Shown: positions 24,805-33,955, numbered from the stretch's first letter. The stretch is 64,000 nt of DNA from Polynucleobacter difficilis (GCF_003065365.1 NZ_CP023276.1:1364001-1428000); one strand, 5' to 3'. Program-made: numbers and translations. The notes: a model not told the origin generated them from the letters alone.

Positions 24805-26060
24805 GATGCCTTTGTAGCGAGTGATGCAGTGGCTGTCTTGCCATGCTTTTGACGATAACGCTCCAGAAAACGCGCAAAGCGACCAATGGCATCTTTAAGC
24901 ACATCTTCGTGGGGTAAGAAAACAACGCGGAAGTGATCTGGCTTAACCCAGTTAAACCCCGATCCCTGAACCATTAATACCTTCTCTTCGCGCAGCAAGT
25001 CAGCAATGAATTCTTGATCGTTCTCAATCGGGTACATCTCTGGGTCTAATTTAGGAAAGAGGTACAGCGCCGATTTTGGCTTCACGCAACTCACACCAGG
25101 AATAGCGGTAATCAATTCCCAAGCAAGGTCACGTTGCCGAGCCAGACGCCCTCCTTTGGCAACCAGATCATCAATGCTTTGATAGCCGCCGAGCGCCGTT
25201 TGAATGGCGTATTGTCCAGGAACGTTGGCGCACAGGCGCATCGAGGACAACATATTTAATCCCTCGATGTAATCCTTAATACGCGACTTATCCCCCGAAA
25301 CCACCATCCAGCCCGAGCGGTAGCCGCAGGAACGGTAATTCTTAGACAGGCCATTAAAGGTAATGATGACGACATCGCTGGAAAGCGAGGCGAGCGATAC
25401 GTGCTTTTCCTCGTCGTACAGCATCTTGTCGTAGATCTCGTCAGCAAACAAAATAAGTCCATGCTCGCGCGCGATTTGTGTGAGCTCGGTCAGTACTGCT
25501 TTGGAATAAATTGCCCCCGTTGGATTGTTTGGATTAATCATCACAATCGCTTTGGTGCGCGGGGTAATTTTGGAGCGCAAGTCGGCTAAGTCTGGGGCCC
25601 ATTCTTTCGATTCGTCGCACAAATAATGGATGGGGGTGCCGCCGGATAAACTAACAGCAGCTGTCCACAAGGGATAGTCTGGTGCGGGAACTAAGACTTC
25701 ATCGCCATTGTTCAGCAATGCATTCATTGCCAGTACGATTAATTCCGAGACGCCGTTGCCGGTGTAAATGTCATCTAGGGTGACGCCTTGAATCCCTTTT
25801 TCTTGGCAGTACTGCATGATTGCTTTGCGGGCCGCGAAAATGCCTTTGGAATCGGAATAAGCAGAGGCATTACTTAAATTTCGAATCATGTCGAGCTGAA
25901 TTTCTTCAGGGGGATCAAATCCAAACACACCCACATTACCGATGTTTAATTTGATGATTTTGTGACCCTCTTCCTCCATGCGCTGAGCAAGCTCAAGGAC
26001 GGGTCCACGAATGTCATAACAAACGTGATTTAGCTTTTCAGACTTCAGGATCGGTTTCAC
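24801..26060 (-). CDS. alaA: Pyridoxal phosphate-dependent aminotransferase (AlaA type)
   Basis: Class I aminotransferase resembling E. coli AlaA, which makes alanine from pyruvate and glutamate. The PLP lysine lies in NGLSKNYRSCGYRSGW, and NPNNPTGAIYS is the substrate-binding motif. The 419 residues compare with 405 in AlaA. In Betaproteobacteria this gene commonly precedes hom-thrC, as here (4-base overlap). It could equally supply amino groups for another 2-oxoacid, so the symbol is a family call. Confidence 0.88.
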   Translation of the reverse strand: MKPILKSEKLNHVCYDIRGPVLELAQRMEEEGHKIIKLNIGNVGVFGFDPPEEIQLDMIRNLSNASAYSDSKGIFAARKAIMQYCQEKGIQGVTLDDIYTGNGVSELIVLAMNALLNNGDEVLVPAPDYPLWTAAVSLSGGTPIHYLCDESKEWAPDLADLRSKITPRTKAIVMINPNNPTGAIYSKAVLTELTQIAREHGLILFADEIYDKMLYDEEKHVSLASLSSDVVIITFNGLSKNYRSCGYRSGWMVVSGDKSRIKDYIEGLNMLSSMRLCANVPGQYAIQTALGGYQSIDDLVAKGGRLARQRDLAWELITAIPGVSCVKPKSALYLFPKLDPEMYPIENDQEFIADLLREEKVLMVQGSGFNWVKPDHFRVVFLPHEDVLKDAIGRFARFLERYRQKHGKTATASLATKAS

Positions 26061-26163
26061 GGTGGTTTTTGTAAATGCTGATAAATTGGTAAGGGTTAAG
26101 TACTTGAAAACTAGGCAAAAAAGCGACTAGTTATAATTTACTCAATTATGACAGAGCGCACAC

Positions 26164-26541
26164 GTGAAACTCCATTCTGATACCCCCCTTGGCATCAATA
26201 CGATAACCGGCTACGGCAAGGACTACATAGAGGTCAACCGGGTGCCCTACCGCCATGCGGTCTTAGTTGGGCCGAGCGGCGAAATTAGCCAATGGGGAGC
26301 ATCTTCCTTTGCCGCCCTTGACCCCAGTCACTTTGCCCAAATAGCCGATCTCAAGCCAGAACTGGTGATTTTTGGTAGCGGGGCCCTCCAGCGCTTTCCG
26401 CGCCCTGATTTGTTGAGAGCCCTCATAAATGCCAAAATTGGCTTTGAAATTATGGACACCCAGGCCGCCTGCCGAACGTACAACATTTTAGTGGGTGAGG
26501 GTCGCCAGGCGATGGCCGCCTTATTACTGGACCCACAATAA
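26164..26541 (+). CDS. Mth938-like domain protein
   Basis: Small protein (125 residues) of the Mth938/NDUFAF3-like fold (DUF498). Recognisable features are the N-terminal GYGKDYIEVNR, a central LVIFGSGALQRFP stretch, and EIMDTQAACRTYNILVGEGR near the end. The start is a GTG; the ATG at 26148 is out of frame. TATAAT at 26132-26137 is a likely -10. Human NDUFAF3 helps assemble complex I, but the bacterial role is unknown. It sits two bases before the Arn-type cluster, probably co-transcribed, with no obvious link. Confidence 0.85.
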   Translation: MKLHSDTPLGINTITGYGKDYIEVNRVPYRHAVLVGPSGEISQWGASSFAALDPSHFAQIADLKPELVIFGSGALQRFPRPDLLRALINAKIGFEIMDTQAACRTYNILVGEGRQAMAALLLDPQ

Positions 26542-26543
26542 CC

Positions 26544-28256
26544 ATGTTCGGACCAATCAATAAAACACCCGCTTTATTAACTCCGGTTGGGATTTTGATC
26601 ATGGGGGCGCTCTATGCCCTCTTGTGGTTTGGCAGCCTCGATTACCGCCACCTCATCCCATCCGACGAGGGCCGGTATGCCGAGATTGCCCGTGAAATGC
26701 TGGTAAGCGGCGACTGGGTCACTCCGCGCTATCACGACTACAAGTATTTTTTTAAACCGCCACTACAGCTCTGGGCCACCGTCATTGCATTTGATTGGTT
26801 TGGGGTAGGTGAATGGCAGGCGCGCCTGTGGGGAGCCCTAACTGGCTTTTTTACCATTCTTTTTGTTGGCTACACCAGCACTCGGCTTGATGGCCCACGC
26901 GCTGGCTGGATTGCAGCAGTAGCCTTGGCCGCTAGCCCTATGTGGATTATCAGTGGTCACATCAACTCTCTGGACATGGCATTATCCGCATTTTTAGCCT
27001 CCGCCTTGTGTGCACTGCTCCTGGCTCAGCACAGCAAAACAACCGCCAGTACCCGTGGCTGGATGTTGCTCTGCTGGACATTCATGGCACTTGCAACGCT
27101 ATCCAAAGGCTTAATTGGAGCCGCACTGCCCACCCTAGTATTGATTGCGTATTCATTGAGCGCTTGGGATTGGCGGATTTGGAAGCGACTTCACATCGTC
27201 AGTGGCTTATTACTTTTTTTCGCTATTACTGCGCCCTGGTTCATCCTGATGTCGATACGACATCCCGAATTTTTTGAGTTCTTCTTTATCCATGAGCATT
27301 TCGAGCGATTTACCCAAAACACGCACCGTCGCCCCGGACCCATTTACTTTTTTGTCCCGCTATTGGTAGCTGGATTTTTACCTTTTTTATTTCAATTGCC
27401 GGGTGCGGTCGCGCAAGCATGGAAATCACGGCAAGGGCATTTTTCTGCAGGCTGGATGCTCGTTTGCTGGTTCGTCATCATCTTTGCTTTTTTTAGTGTG
27501 TCGCGCTCTAAATTACCGGGCTACATCATTCCGATTTTTCCAGCCCTAGCCATGTTGGTAGGTCGCTATTTGGATCGCCAGTTAGGCCAGACCAATACCT
27601 TGCCAATAACGTGGATCCTGCAAACCATATGCTTTGCCCTTGTAGGTTTTGTTGGCTTCTTCTTTTTGTCTTTTGTTGGGGTGCAAGCGCAGCCCGACGA
27701 GATTACGGCCTATGCGGAATACACCCAATGGATTGCTGTTGCTTTAGTCGTCTTGATTTTCTTTAGCAGCGTGGCAGCGTGGCAAGCAAGGCGTAATGGC
27801 ATCACCAGCATTGCTAGCTTAGCGATTGGCTTTTATCTCACCAGCATGGTTGCGGGCACCGGCCACGAAACACTGGGCCGTGCCGTATCGGGGGTTGATT
27901 TAGCCAGCCGGGTGCGTAATGTGATCCCAGCAGATGCGCCAATCTATTCGGTCCGGATTTTGGATCACACCCTGCCCTTTTACTTAGGCCGTACCATGAT
28001 CATGGTGGAGTTCCCGGATGAACTGCAGTTCGGTGTAGATCAAGAACCTGAGCGCTGGGCGCCCACCCTAAATGATTTTATTGAGCGCTGGAAAGCCCAG
28101 CCCAATGCCTATGCACTCATGGTGCCATCCCAATACGCTGAACTTGAACGCCTAGGTCTACCCATGGAAATTGTGGACCGGGATTCACGGCGCATGATCG
28201 TCAAACACCCAAGCGATCCGGCAAATCCCACCCCATCACGCGCGACCAATCGATAG
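26544..28256 (+). CDS. arnT: ArnT-like lipid A aminoarabinose transferase (GT39/GT83)
   Basis: Polytopic inner-membrane glycosyltransferase related to ArnT, which moves 4-amino-4-deoxy-L-arabinose from undecaprenyl phosphate onto lipid A on the periplasmic side. The conserved first periplasmic loop motif DEGRYAEIAREML is at residues 40-52, and FKPPLQLW follows. About 12 hydrophobic helices are visible, with a periplasmic C-terminal domain. The 570 residues fit (E. coli ArnT 550). It heads arnT-B-C-A'-A''-D. Other GT39 relatives mannosylate proteins, but the neighbours support a sugar-lipid transferase. Confidence 0.88.
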   Translation: MFGPINKTPALLTPVGILIMGALYALLWFGSLDYRHLIPSDEGRYAEIAREMLVSGDWVTPRYHDYKYFFKPPLQLWATVIAFDWFGVGEWQARLWGALTGFFTILFVGYTSTRLDGPRAGWIAAVALAASPMWIISGHINSLDMALSAFLASALCALLLAQHSKTTASTRGWMLLCWTFMALATLSKGLIGAALPTLVLIAYSLSAWDWRIWKRLHIVSGLLLFFAITAPWFILMSIRHPEFFEFFFIHEHFERFTQNTHRRPGPIYFFVPLLVAGFLPFLFQLPGAVAQAWKSRQGHFSAGWMLVCWFVIIFAFFSVSRSKLPGYIIPIFPALAMLVGRYLDRQLGQTNTLPITWILQTICFALVGFVGFFFLSFVGVQAQPDEITAYAEYTQWIAVALVVLIFFSSVAAWQARRNGITSIASLAIGFYLTSMVAGTGHETLGRAVSGVDLASRVRNVIPADAPIYSVRILDHTLPFYLGRTMIMVEFPDELQFGVDQEPERWAPTLNDFIERWKAQPNAYALMVPSQYAELERLGLPMEIVDRDSRRMIVKHPSDPANPTPSRATNR

Positions 28257-28269
28257 GCAAAGACCCCTC

Positions 28270-29445
28270 ATGTCAGACTCCACTCCATTGCCGTTTATTC
28301 CATTTACACGCCCCAGCTTTGATGAGGCGACCATTGCGGCCGTTGCTGAGGTATTACGATCTGGTTGGGTCACTTCAGGTCCTAAGTTAGCGGAATTTGA
28401 AGCGGCGCTCAGTGCCTACTTTGGCAATCGGCCAGTGCGCTGTTTTGCCAACGGTACCGCCACCATGAAAATTGCCCTGCAAGTGGCAGGCATCGGTCCG
28501 GGTGAAGAAGTGATTACTACGCCAATCTCCTGGGTTGCGACAGCCAACGTGATTCTCTCGGTTGGCGCTACGCCTGTCTTTGTTGACATTGATCCCCGCA
28601 CTCGCAATATCGACCTTGATAAAGTGCCCGCAGCAATTACTGCCAAAACCCGCGCCATCATGCCCGTCTATTTGGCTGGACTCCCCGTCAATATGGACGA
28701 GCTGTATGCTCTCGCGAAAGAGAATGGATTGCGGGTGATTGAAGATGCAGCCCAAGCTTTTGGCTCCGAGTGGAAAGGGCAACGCATTGGCAGCATTGGT
28801 GATCTGGTGAGCTTTAGTTTTCAGGCGAATAAAAATCTGTCGACTGTTGAAGGCGGTTGTTTAGTTTTAAATAATGCGGATGAAGCGCGTCTTGCAGAAA
28901 AGTTACGGCTACAAGGAGTCACTCGCACCGGCATGGACGGCATGGATGTCGACACGCTAGGCGGAAAAGATAACTTAACGGATGTGAACGCGGTCATTGG
29001 TTTGCATCAACTCAAACACATCGGCCAGTTTCAGGGAAAACGGACCGCATTAGCAGCGCACTACTTTACGGCCCTTCACTCCGGCCTGAAAGCGGCCAAT
29101 TTGCAGGGCCTGGACCTGGGGCTTCCGGTTCAATCGGATGGCGATTGCAAAACCAACTGGCATATGTTTCAGGTTGTATTGCCCCTTGAGCAACTCACCG
29201 TCGACCGCGCCCACATCATGGGCGATTTAAAAGAACAGGGCATTGGTACCGGCGTTCACTACCCAGCCATTCCTGGCTTTAGTCTTTACCAGCAAAAGGG
29301 CTACCGGCCCAGCGATACACCGATTGCAGCACGCATCGGCAAATCCATTCTGACCTTGCCACTCTTTCCAGGGATGAGTAACGCGGATGTGGAGCGCATT
29401 GTGAATGCATTGCTGGGTCTTTTGACACAGTACCGCAAAAGCTAG
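28270..29445 (+). CDS. arnB: ArnB-like UDP-4-amino-4-deoxy-arabinose aminotransferase
   Basis: DegT/DnrJ/EryC1 family PLP sugar aminotransferase that would aminate UDP-4-keto-arabinose. The PLP lysine is Lys188 in SFQANKNLSTVEGG. The N-terminus PFTRPSFDEATIAAV and the ISWVATAN motif are typical of ArnB, and the 391-residue length fits (E. coli 379). It lies 13 bases after arnT. DegT enzymes act on many nucleotide sugars; the specific call rests on the neighbouring arnA halves and arnD. Confidence 0.88.
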   Translation: MSDSTPLPFIPFTRPSFDEATIAAVAEVLRSGWVTSGPKLAEFEAALSAYFGNRPVRCFANGTATMKIALQVAGIGPGEEVITTPISWVATANVILSVGATPVFVDIDPRTRNIDLDKVPAAITAKTRAIMPVYLAGLPVNMDELYALAKENGLRVIEDAAQAFGSEWKGQRIGSIGDLVSFSFQANKNLSTVEGGCLVLNNADEARLAEKLRLQGVTRTGMDGMDVDTLGGKDNLTDVNAVIGLHQLKHIGQFQGKRTALAAHYFTALHSGLKAANLQGLDLGLPVQSDGDCKTNWHMFQVVLPLEQLTVDRAHIMGDLKEQGIGTGVHYPAIPGFSLYQQKGYRPSDTPIAARIGKSILTLPLFPGMSNADVERIVNALLGLLTQYRKS

Positions 29446-29494
29446 CTTGGGCGAGCCGATCTAGGCTGGCTCAATTGCTGCTATTGACTTAAAT

Positions 29495-29510
29495 TCGACC
29501 CCTGGGTCGA
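29495..29510. promoter_or_regulatory. Palindrome between arnB and arnC
   Basis: Arms TCGACCC (29495-29501) and GGGTCGA (29504-29510) are perfectly complementary across two bases. They lie 6 bases after a TTGACT hexamer (29484-29489), in the widest gap of the cluster's arnT-to-arnC part (84 bases). The palindrome could be an operator for an internal promoter. No good -10 hexamer is visible, so this is tentative. Confidence 0.35.
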
Positions 29511-29529
29511 CATCAGGCAAAATTGCGGT

Positions 29530-30495
29530 ATGACTGCAAACCCCACACAGCCAGCACCCCAACTGAGTATCGTTATTCCGGTTTACAACGAGGAAGAGGG
29601 ACTCCAAGCCCTGTTTGATCGTCTGTATCCCGCAATGGATCAATTGCAAGCGAAATTGAATCTGCGCTACGAAATTATTTTTGTGAACGATGGCAGCAAG
29701 GATCGCTCTGCAGGGATGTTGGCAGCCCAATTTGATTTGCGGCCAGACACCACTCGGGTTGTTTTATTTCAGAATAATTTTGGCCAGCACATGGCCATCA
29801 TGGCTGGTTTTGAATACGCCCGCGGCGAATCCATTATTACGCTCGATGCGGACTTGCAAAATCCACCCGAGGAAATCGCTTTACTTGCAGCGGAATTAAT
29901 CAAGGGCCACGATTACGTGGGCACAATTCGCGCCAACCGACAAGACAGCTGGTTTCGTAAAACAGCATCGCGTGCCATGAATCATTTACGGCAGCGCATT
30001 ACGCGCATCACCATGACCGATCAAGGCTGCATGCTGCGTGGTTACAGTCGCCGCATTGTGAATCTAGTGCGCCAATGCAATGAAAGCAATACCTTCATTC
30101 CAGCACTCGCCTATACCTTTGCAGCAAACCCAACGGAAATTGAGGTGAAACACGAGGAGCGCTTTGCTGGTGAATCCAAGTACAGCCTGTACCAACTGAT
30201 CCGCCTGAACTTTGACTTGGTCACTGGGTTTTCGGTAATGCCCCTACAACTCTTTTCTATTTTTGGCATGCTGCTCGCACTCGGATCGGGCACTCTCTTC
30301 GCCCTTCTCTTGGTGCGTCGCTTTGTTCTGGGTTCGGAGGTTGAAGGTGTGTTTACCCTGTTTGCCTTGACCTTCTTCTTGATTGGCGTGATGCTCTTTG
30401 GTCTCGGTCTGTTAGGCGAATACATTGGCCGCATCTATCAGCAAGTGCGTGAACGTCCGCGCTATGTGATTCAAACTGTTTTAGAACGGCCGTAG
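29530..30495 (+). CDS. arnC: ArnC-like undecaprenyl-phosphate glycosyltransferase (GT2)
   Basis: GT2-family enzyme that would attach 4-deoxy-4-formamido-arabinose to undecaprenyl phosphate at the cytoplasmic face of the membrane. The GT-A fold starts SIVIPVYNEEEGL near residue 15. The donor-binding motif is TLDADLQNPPEE, and two C-terminal membrane helices occupy roughly residues 232-300. The 321 residues match E. coli ArnC (322). The Shine-Dalgarno is weak. It is followed three bases later by the formyltransferase gene. Confidence 0.9.
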   Translation: MTANPTQPAPQLSIVIPVYNEEEGLQALFDRLYPAMDQLQAKLNLRYEIIFVNDGSKDRSAGMLAAQFDLRPDTTRVVLFQNNFGQHMAIMAGFEYARGESIITLDADLQNPPEEIALLAAELIKGHDYVGTIRANRQDSWFRKTASRAMNHLRQRITRITMTDQGCMLRGYSRRIVNLVRQCNESNTFIPALAYTFAANPTEIEVKHEERFAGESKYSLYQLIRLNFDLVTGFSVMPLQLFSIFGMLLALGSGTLFALLLVRRFVLGSEVEGVFTLFALTFFLIGVMLFGLGLLGEYIGRIYQQVRERPRYVIQTVLERP

Positions 30496-30498
30496 TCG

Positions 30499-31392
30499 TT
30501 GAATACAGCCAAGGCACCAATTCGGGCGCTTGTATTTGCGTACCATGATGTGGGTGTTGGTTGCATCACGGCTCTTTTAGATGCCGGCGTTCAGATTGAG
30601 TTAGTAGTAACCCATGCCGATGACCCGCATGAAAATATTTGGTTTGGCAGTGTTGCTGCCCTATGCCAAGAGCGCGGTATACCGTATATCCAACCCGAAG
30701 CAAGCGATCTCTTCAAGTTACTGCCGCAGTTTCAAAAGATCGCGCCGGATTATATTTTTTCGTTTTACTACCGCCATCTAATTTCCTCAGACATTCTTGC
30801 GACCGCCCGTATCGCCGCACTCAATATGCACGGCTCCTTACTGCCCAAATACCGTGGTCGCGCGCCCGTAAACTGGGCGATTCTGCATGGAGAAACGGAA
30901 ACGGGTGCAAGCTTGCACATCATGGAAGCCAAACCCGATGCCGGCGATATTGTTGGTCAAGTGGCAGTGCCCATCGGCCCCGATGAAGATGCTACTGCTG
31001 TGTTTGCCAAGGTGAGCAATGCTGCAATTGAGGTGATGCAGGCCGCCCTGCCAGAGCTTTTGCAAGGCCGCGTTCCAAGAACCCCGAACCTACTCGCCAA
31101 CGGGAGCTATTTTGGCGGGCGCAAACCCGAGGATGGCCGCATTCAATGGTCTCAGGACGCACTACAGGTGCATAACCTAATCCGCGCGGTAGCCCCACCC
31201 TATCCCGGCGCGTTTACCGATTGGCAAGGTGCCCGGATGGTTATCGCCAAGTCCAAGCTCAATCCGGCGCTTCCAAGCTCCCTAGATCTTGGCCGACCCG
31301 GCATCCAGGTAGTTGATAATCGAGTATTCGGCATTTGCGGGAATCACCAGGCCATTGAAATCATGGCATGGCAACCGGCAAGTGCAAATTAG
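30499..31392 (+). CDS. Formyltransferase homologous to the ArnA N-terminal domain
   Basis: Would transfer formyl from 10-formyl-tetrahydrofolate to UDP-4-amino-4-deoxy-arabinose. Catalytic residues align with E. coli ArnA: Asn109 and His111 in LNMHGSLLPKYRG, and Asp147 in KPDAGDIVG, a uniform shift of seven. It is a separate 297-residue gene, whereas E. coli ArnA carries this domain fused to the decarboxylase. The start is a TTG at 30499, three bases after the arnC stop; no in-frame ATG lies nearby. The decarboxylase half follows after 38 bases in another frame. Confidence 0.87.
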   Translation: MNTAKAPIRALVFAYHDVGVGCITALLDAGVQIELVVTHADDPHENIWFGSVAALCQERGIPYIQPEASDLFKLLPQFQKIAPDYIFSFYYRHLISSDILATARIAALNMHGSLLPKYRGRAPVNWAILHGETETGASLHIMEAKPDAGDIVGQVAVPIGPDEDATAVFAKVSNAAIEVMQAALPELLQGRVPRTPNLLANGSYFGGRKPEDGRIQWSQDALQVHNLIRAVAPPYPGAFTDWQGARMVIAKSKLNPALPSSLDLGRPGIQVVDNRVFGICGNHQAIEIMAWQPASAN

Positions 31393-31430
31393 TTGGCATG
31401 TATTTAAAACACGGGTAACTGGGTCGCATT

Positions 31431-32477
31431 ATGAAAAAAGTTCTGATTTTGGGTGTGAATGGATTTATTGGTCACCACCTCTCGAAACGCATTTTAGAAA
31501 CCACCGACTGGCATGTCTATGGCATGGACATGCAAAACGATCGCCTGGGTGATTTAGTCTCGCATCCCCGCATGCATTTCTTTGAGGGCGACATTACGAT
31601 TAATCGCGAGTGGGTTGAGTACCATATTCGTAAATGCGATGTGATCCTGCCGCTCGTAGCGATCGCGACACCAGCCACCTACGTACAGCAGCCTTTGCGT
31701 GTGTTTGAGCTCGACTTCGAAGCCAATTTACCGATCGTTCGCTCGGCGGTTAAATATAAAAAGCATTTAGTCTTTCCGTCGACCTCAGAAGTCTATGGCA
31801 TGTGCGAAGACGCTGAGTTTGATCCAGCCCAGTCCAATATGGTCTACGGCCCAATCAATAAACCACGCTGGATTTATGCCTGCTCCAAGCAATTAATGGA
31901 TCGGGTGATTTGGGGTTACGGCATGGAAGGCTTGCGCTTTACCTTGTTTAGACCGTTTAACTGGATCGGCCCTGGACTGGATAGCATCTACACACCCAAA
32001 GAAGGCTCTTCCCGCGTAGTAACCCAGTTCTTGGGGCACATTGTGCGCGGCGAACCGATTAACTTAGTTGATGGCGGCGAGCAAAAACGCGCCTTTACTT
32101 ACATCGATGATGGGATTGATGCACTCATGCGCATCATTGCCAATGAAGGCGACATCGCCAATGGCAAAATCTATAACATCGGCAACCCAGCCAACAACCA
32201 TTCTGTACGCGATCTTGCCAATCAAATGCTGGCAATTGCCCGTAGCATTCCGGAATACGCCAAGACTGCAGATCAGGTCAAAATTGTCGAAACGACCTCG
32301 GGTGCTTACTACGGCGTGGGCTACCAAGACGTGCAAAACCGCGTGCCCGCGATTGATAACACCATGAGTGAGCTGGGCTGGAAGCCCTCCACCACCATGG
32401 GTGATGCCTTAAAGAATATTTTTGAGGCATATCGCCACGACGTTGAAAAAGCGCGCCACTTAATGGACCAAGAGTAA
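31431..32477 (+). CDS. UDP-glucuronate decarboxylase-like protein (ArnA C-terminal domain homologue)
   Basis: SDR-family enzyme matching the C-terminal half of ArnA, which oxidatively decarboxylates UDP-glucuronate to the 4-keto-pentose. It has the Rossmann motif GVNGFIG at residues 8-14, the TSE active-site triplet at 118-120 (VFPSTSEVYG), and the SDR Tyr149/Lys153 pair in YACSKQ. The 348 residues form a complete stand-alone enzyme. UDP-glucose dehydrogenase, which makes the substrate, is not in the window. It lies 6 bases before arnD. Confidence 0.88.
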   Translation: MKKVLILGVNGFIGHHLSKRILETTDWHVYGMDMQNDRLGDLVSHPRMHFFEGDITINREWVEYHIRKCDVILPLVAIATPATYVQQPLRVFELDFEANLPIVRSAVKYKKHLVFPSTSEVYGMCEDAEFDPAQSNMVYGPINKPRWIYACSKQLMDRVIWGYGMEGLRFTLFRPFNWIGPGLDSIYTPKEGSSRVVTQFLGHIVRGEPINLVDGGEQKRAFTYIDDGIDALMRIIANEGDIANGKIYNIGNPANNHSVRDLANQMLAIARSIPEYAKTADQVKIVETTSGAYYGVGYQDVQNRVPAIDNTMSELGWKPSTTMGDALKNIFEAYRHDVEKARHLMDQE

Positions 32478-32483
32478 AAGGGC

Positions 32484-33404
32484 ATGGCCAAAATTGCCCT
32501 GAAGGTCGATGTCGATACCTTAAGAGGAACGCGCGAAGGGACGCCCAATTTAGGCCGTACCTTTGATCGCCTTGGTATCAAAGCTACCTTTTTGTTTAGC
32601 ATGGGGCCAGACCATACTGGCTGGGCTTTAAAGCGGGTCTTTCGGCCTGGCTTTCTGAAAAAAGTGAGTAGGACGTCCGTGGTGGAGCATTACGGCATCA
32701 AGACCCTTCTCTATGGCGTATTGTTACCTGGGCCGGATATAGGACGCGAAGCTGCAAGCGAAATGCAAGCGATTGATCGTGCCGGACATGAGACGGGTAT
32801 TCATACATGGGATCACGTTGACTGGCAAGACGGCGTTCGCCAACGCGATAGTGCTTGGACAAAGGCGCAGATGCAAAAGAGCATGGACCGCTTTATGGAC
32901 GTATTTGGTCATGCACCAATTACCTATGGCGCTGCTGGCTGGCAAATGAATGAGGCCGCTTTAGAGCAGCTCGATGCCTGGGGTATTCAGTACTCTTCCG
33001 ATGGTAGAGCTCTGCCAAATCTAGTTCCCTACCGTATTGCGTTTGACCATGGGAAAAGCAAGCACGTTCAATACCCTACCACTTTGCCCACCTTCGATGA
33101 GTTAATCGGCGTGGACGGCATGGATGCGCTGGGTGCAGTCCGCAAGATCCTGTCTCTAACCCAAAGCAATCCCAATGACCAAGTTTTTACCCTACATGCC
33201 GAGTTAGAGGGGCAAAAACTCCTGCCTGCCTTTGAATGCCTACTGGCTGGCTGGCTAGATCAAGGTCATGACCTCGTTACGATGGGTGAACTACACCGAT
33301 CTTGGGCGGCCACCAAACAACTCGATAAAATAGCGGTATTGCCGTTGACTTGGGGTGAAATACCCAATCGCAGCGGCGAGCTGATGATTCAGCCTGCAAA
33401 CTGA
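32484..33404 (+). CDS. arnD: ArnD-like polysaccharide deacetylase family protein
   Basis: Would remove the formyl group from undecaprenyl-phosphate-formamido-arabinose before flipping across the membrane. The NodB-type fold shows KVDVDTLRGTREG at the start, supplying catalytic and metal Asp residues. A GHETGIHTWDHVDW motif supplies the two metal His residues. The 306 residues match E. coli ArnD (296). It is the last arn-type gene; neither arnE nor arnF follows. A peroxiredoxin gene starts 19 bases later. Confidence 0.9.
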   Translation: MAKIALKVDVDTLRGTREGTPNLGRTFDRLGIKATFLFSMGPDHTGWALKRVFRPGFLKKVSRTSVVEHYGIKTLLYGVLLPGPDIGREAASEMQAIDRAGHETGIHTWDHVDWQDGVRQRDSAWTKAQMQKSMDRFMDVFGHAPITYGAAGWQMNEAALEQLDAWGIQYSSDGRALPNLVPYRIAFDHGKSKHVQYPTTLPTFDELIGVDGMDALGAVRKILSLTQSNPNDQVFTLHAELEGQKLLPAFECLLAGWLDQGHDLVTMGELHRSWAATKQLDKIAVLPLTWGEIPNRSGELMIQPAN

Positions 33405-33423
33405 TTTAATAAAAGGAAAATCC

Positions 33424-33888
33424 ATGTCAATTGTTATCGGCCAACCCATTCCACCGTGCGAAGTGCCGGCAACGTCCCAGCTGACTTTTTCACCATTGGC
33501 TGCCAAAGGCAAGAAGTTGGTGCTGTACTTTTATCCTAAGGACATGACGCCAGGCTGTACTGCGGAGTCCGGCGAGTTTCGTGATCGCATTGAGGCATTT
33601 ACTAAGGCCAATACTTTGGTGATTGGCGTCTCGCGCGACACCCTCAAATCCCATGATAATTTCCGGCAAAAGTTAGAGCTTCCATTTGAGCTCGTTGCCG
33701 ATACGGAAGAAGTACTCTGCCAATTGTTCGGCGTCATGAAAATGAAGAACATGTATGGCAAACAGGTTCGCGGCGTTGAGCGCAGCACTTTCTTATTTGA
33801 TGCCAACGGCAAACTGGCCAAAGAATGGCGCGGTATTAAGGTAACGGGCCACGTGGATGAGGTCTTGAAGGCAGCCCAAGCTTTGTAA
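33424..33888 (+). CDS. bcp: Bcp/PrxQ-type thioredoxin-dependent peroxiredoxin
   Basis: Thiol peroxidase reducing hydrogen and organic peroxides. The peroxidatic cysteine is Cys45 in MTPGCTAESGEFRDR. E. coli Bcp has its resolving Cys five residues later; here that position is Gly50, so the usual intrahelix disulfide cannot form. Other cysteines are Cys12 and Cys99 (VLCQLFGV). At 154 residues it has the normal size. It lies 19 bases after arnD, with AAAAGGAAA as a Shine-Dalgarno, and is followed by a strong terminator. Confidence 0.93.
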   Translation: MSIVIGQPIPPCEVPATSQLTFSPLAAKGKKLVLYFYPKDMTPGCTAESGEFRDRIEAFTKANTLVIGVSRDTLKSHDNFRQKLELPFELVADTEEVLCQLFGVMKMKNMYGKQVRGVERSTFLFDANGKLAKEWRGIKVTGHVDEVLKAAQAL

Positions 33889-33930
33889 TAAATATGCCTT
33901 AATTCCATCTAGGGAATTGCCCTGATAAAA

Positions 33931-33955
33931 AGCCCCAATCTGGGGCTTTTTTTTT
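33931..33955 (+). terminator. Rho-independent terminator after the arn-bcp run
   Basis: AGCCCCA (33931-33937) pairs with TGGGGCT (33941-33947) and is followed by eight T residues. It ends the transcript of the peroxiredoxin gene and probably the whole arn cluster. Confidence 0.88.

Noticed and set aside
30499..32477. arnA as one gene broken by a frameshift
   Set aside because: Each half is a full-length enzyme with its own start, the gap is 38 bases after a clean stop, and all catalytic residues are intact. Separate genes fit better.
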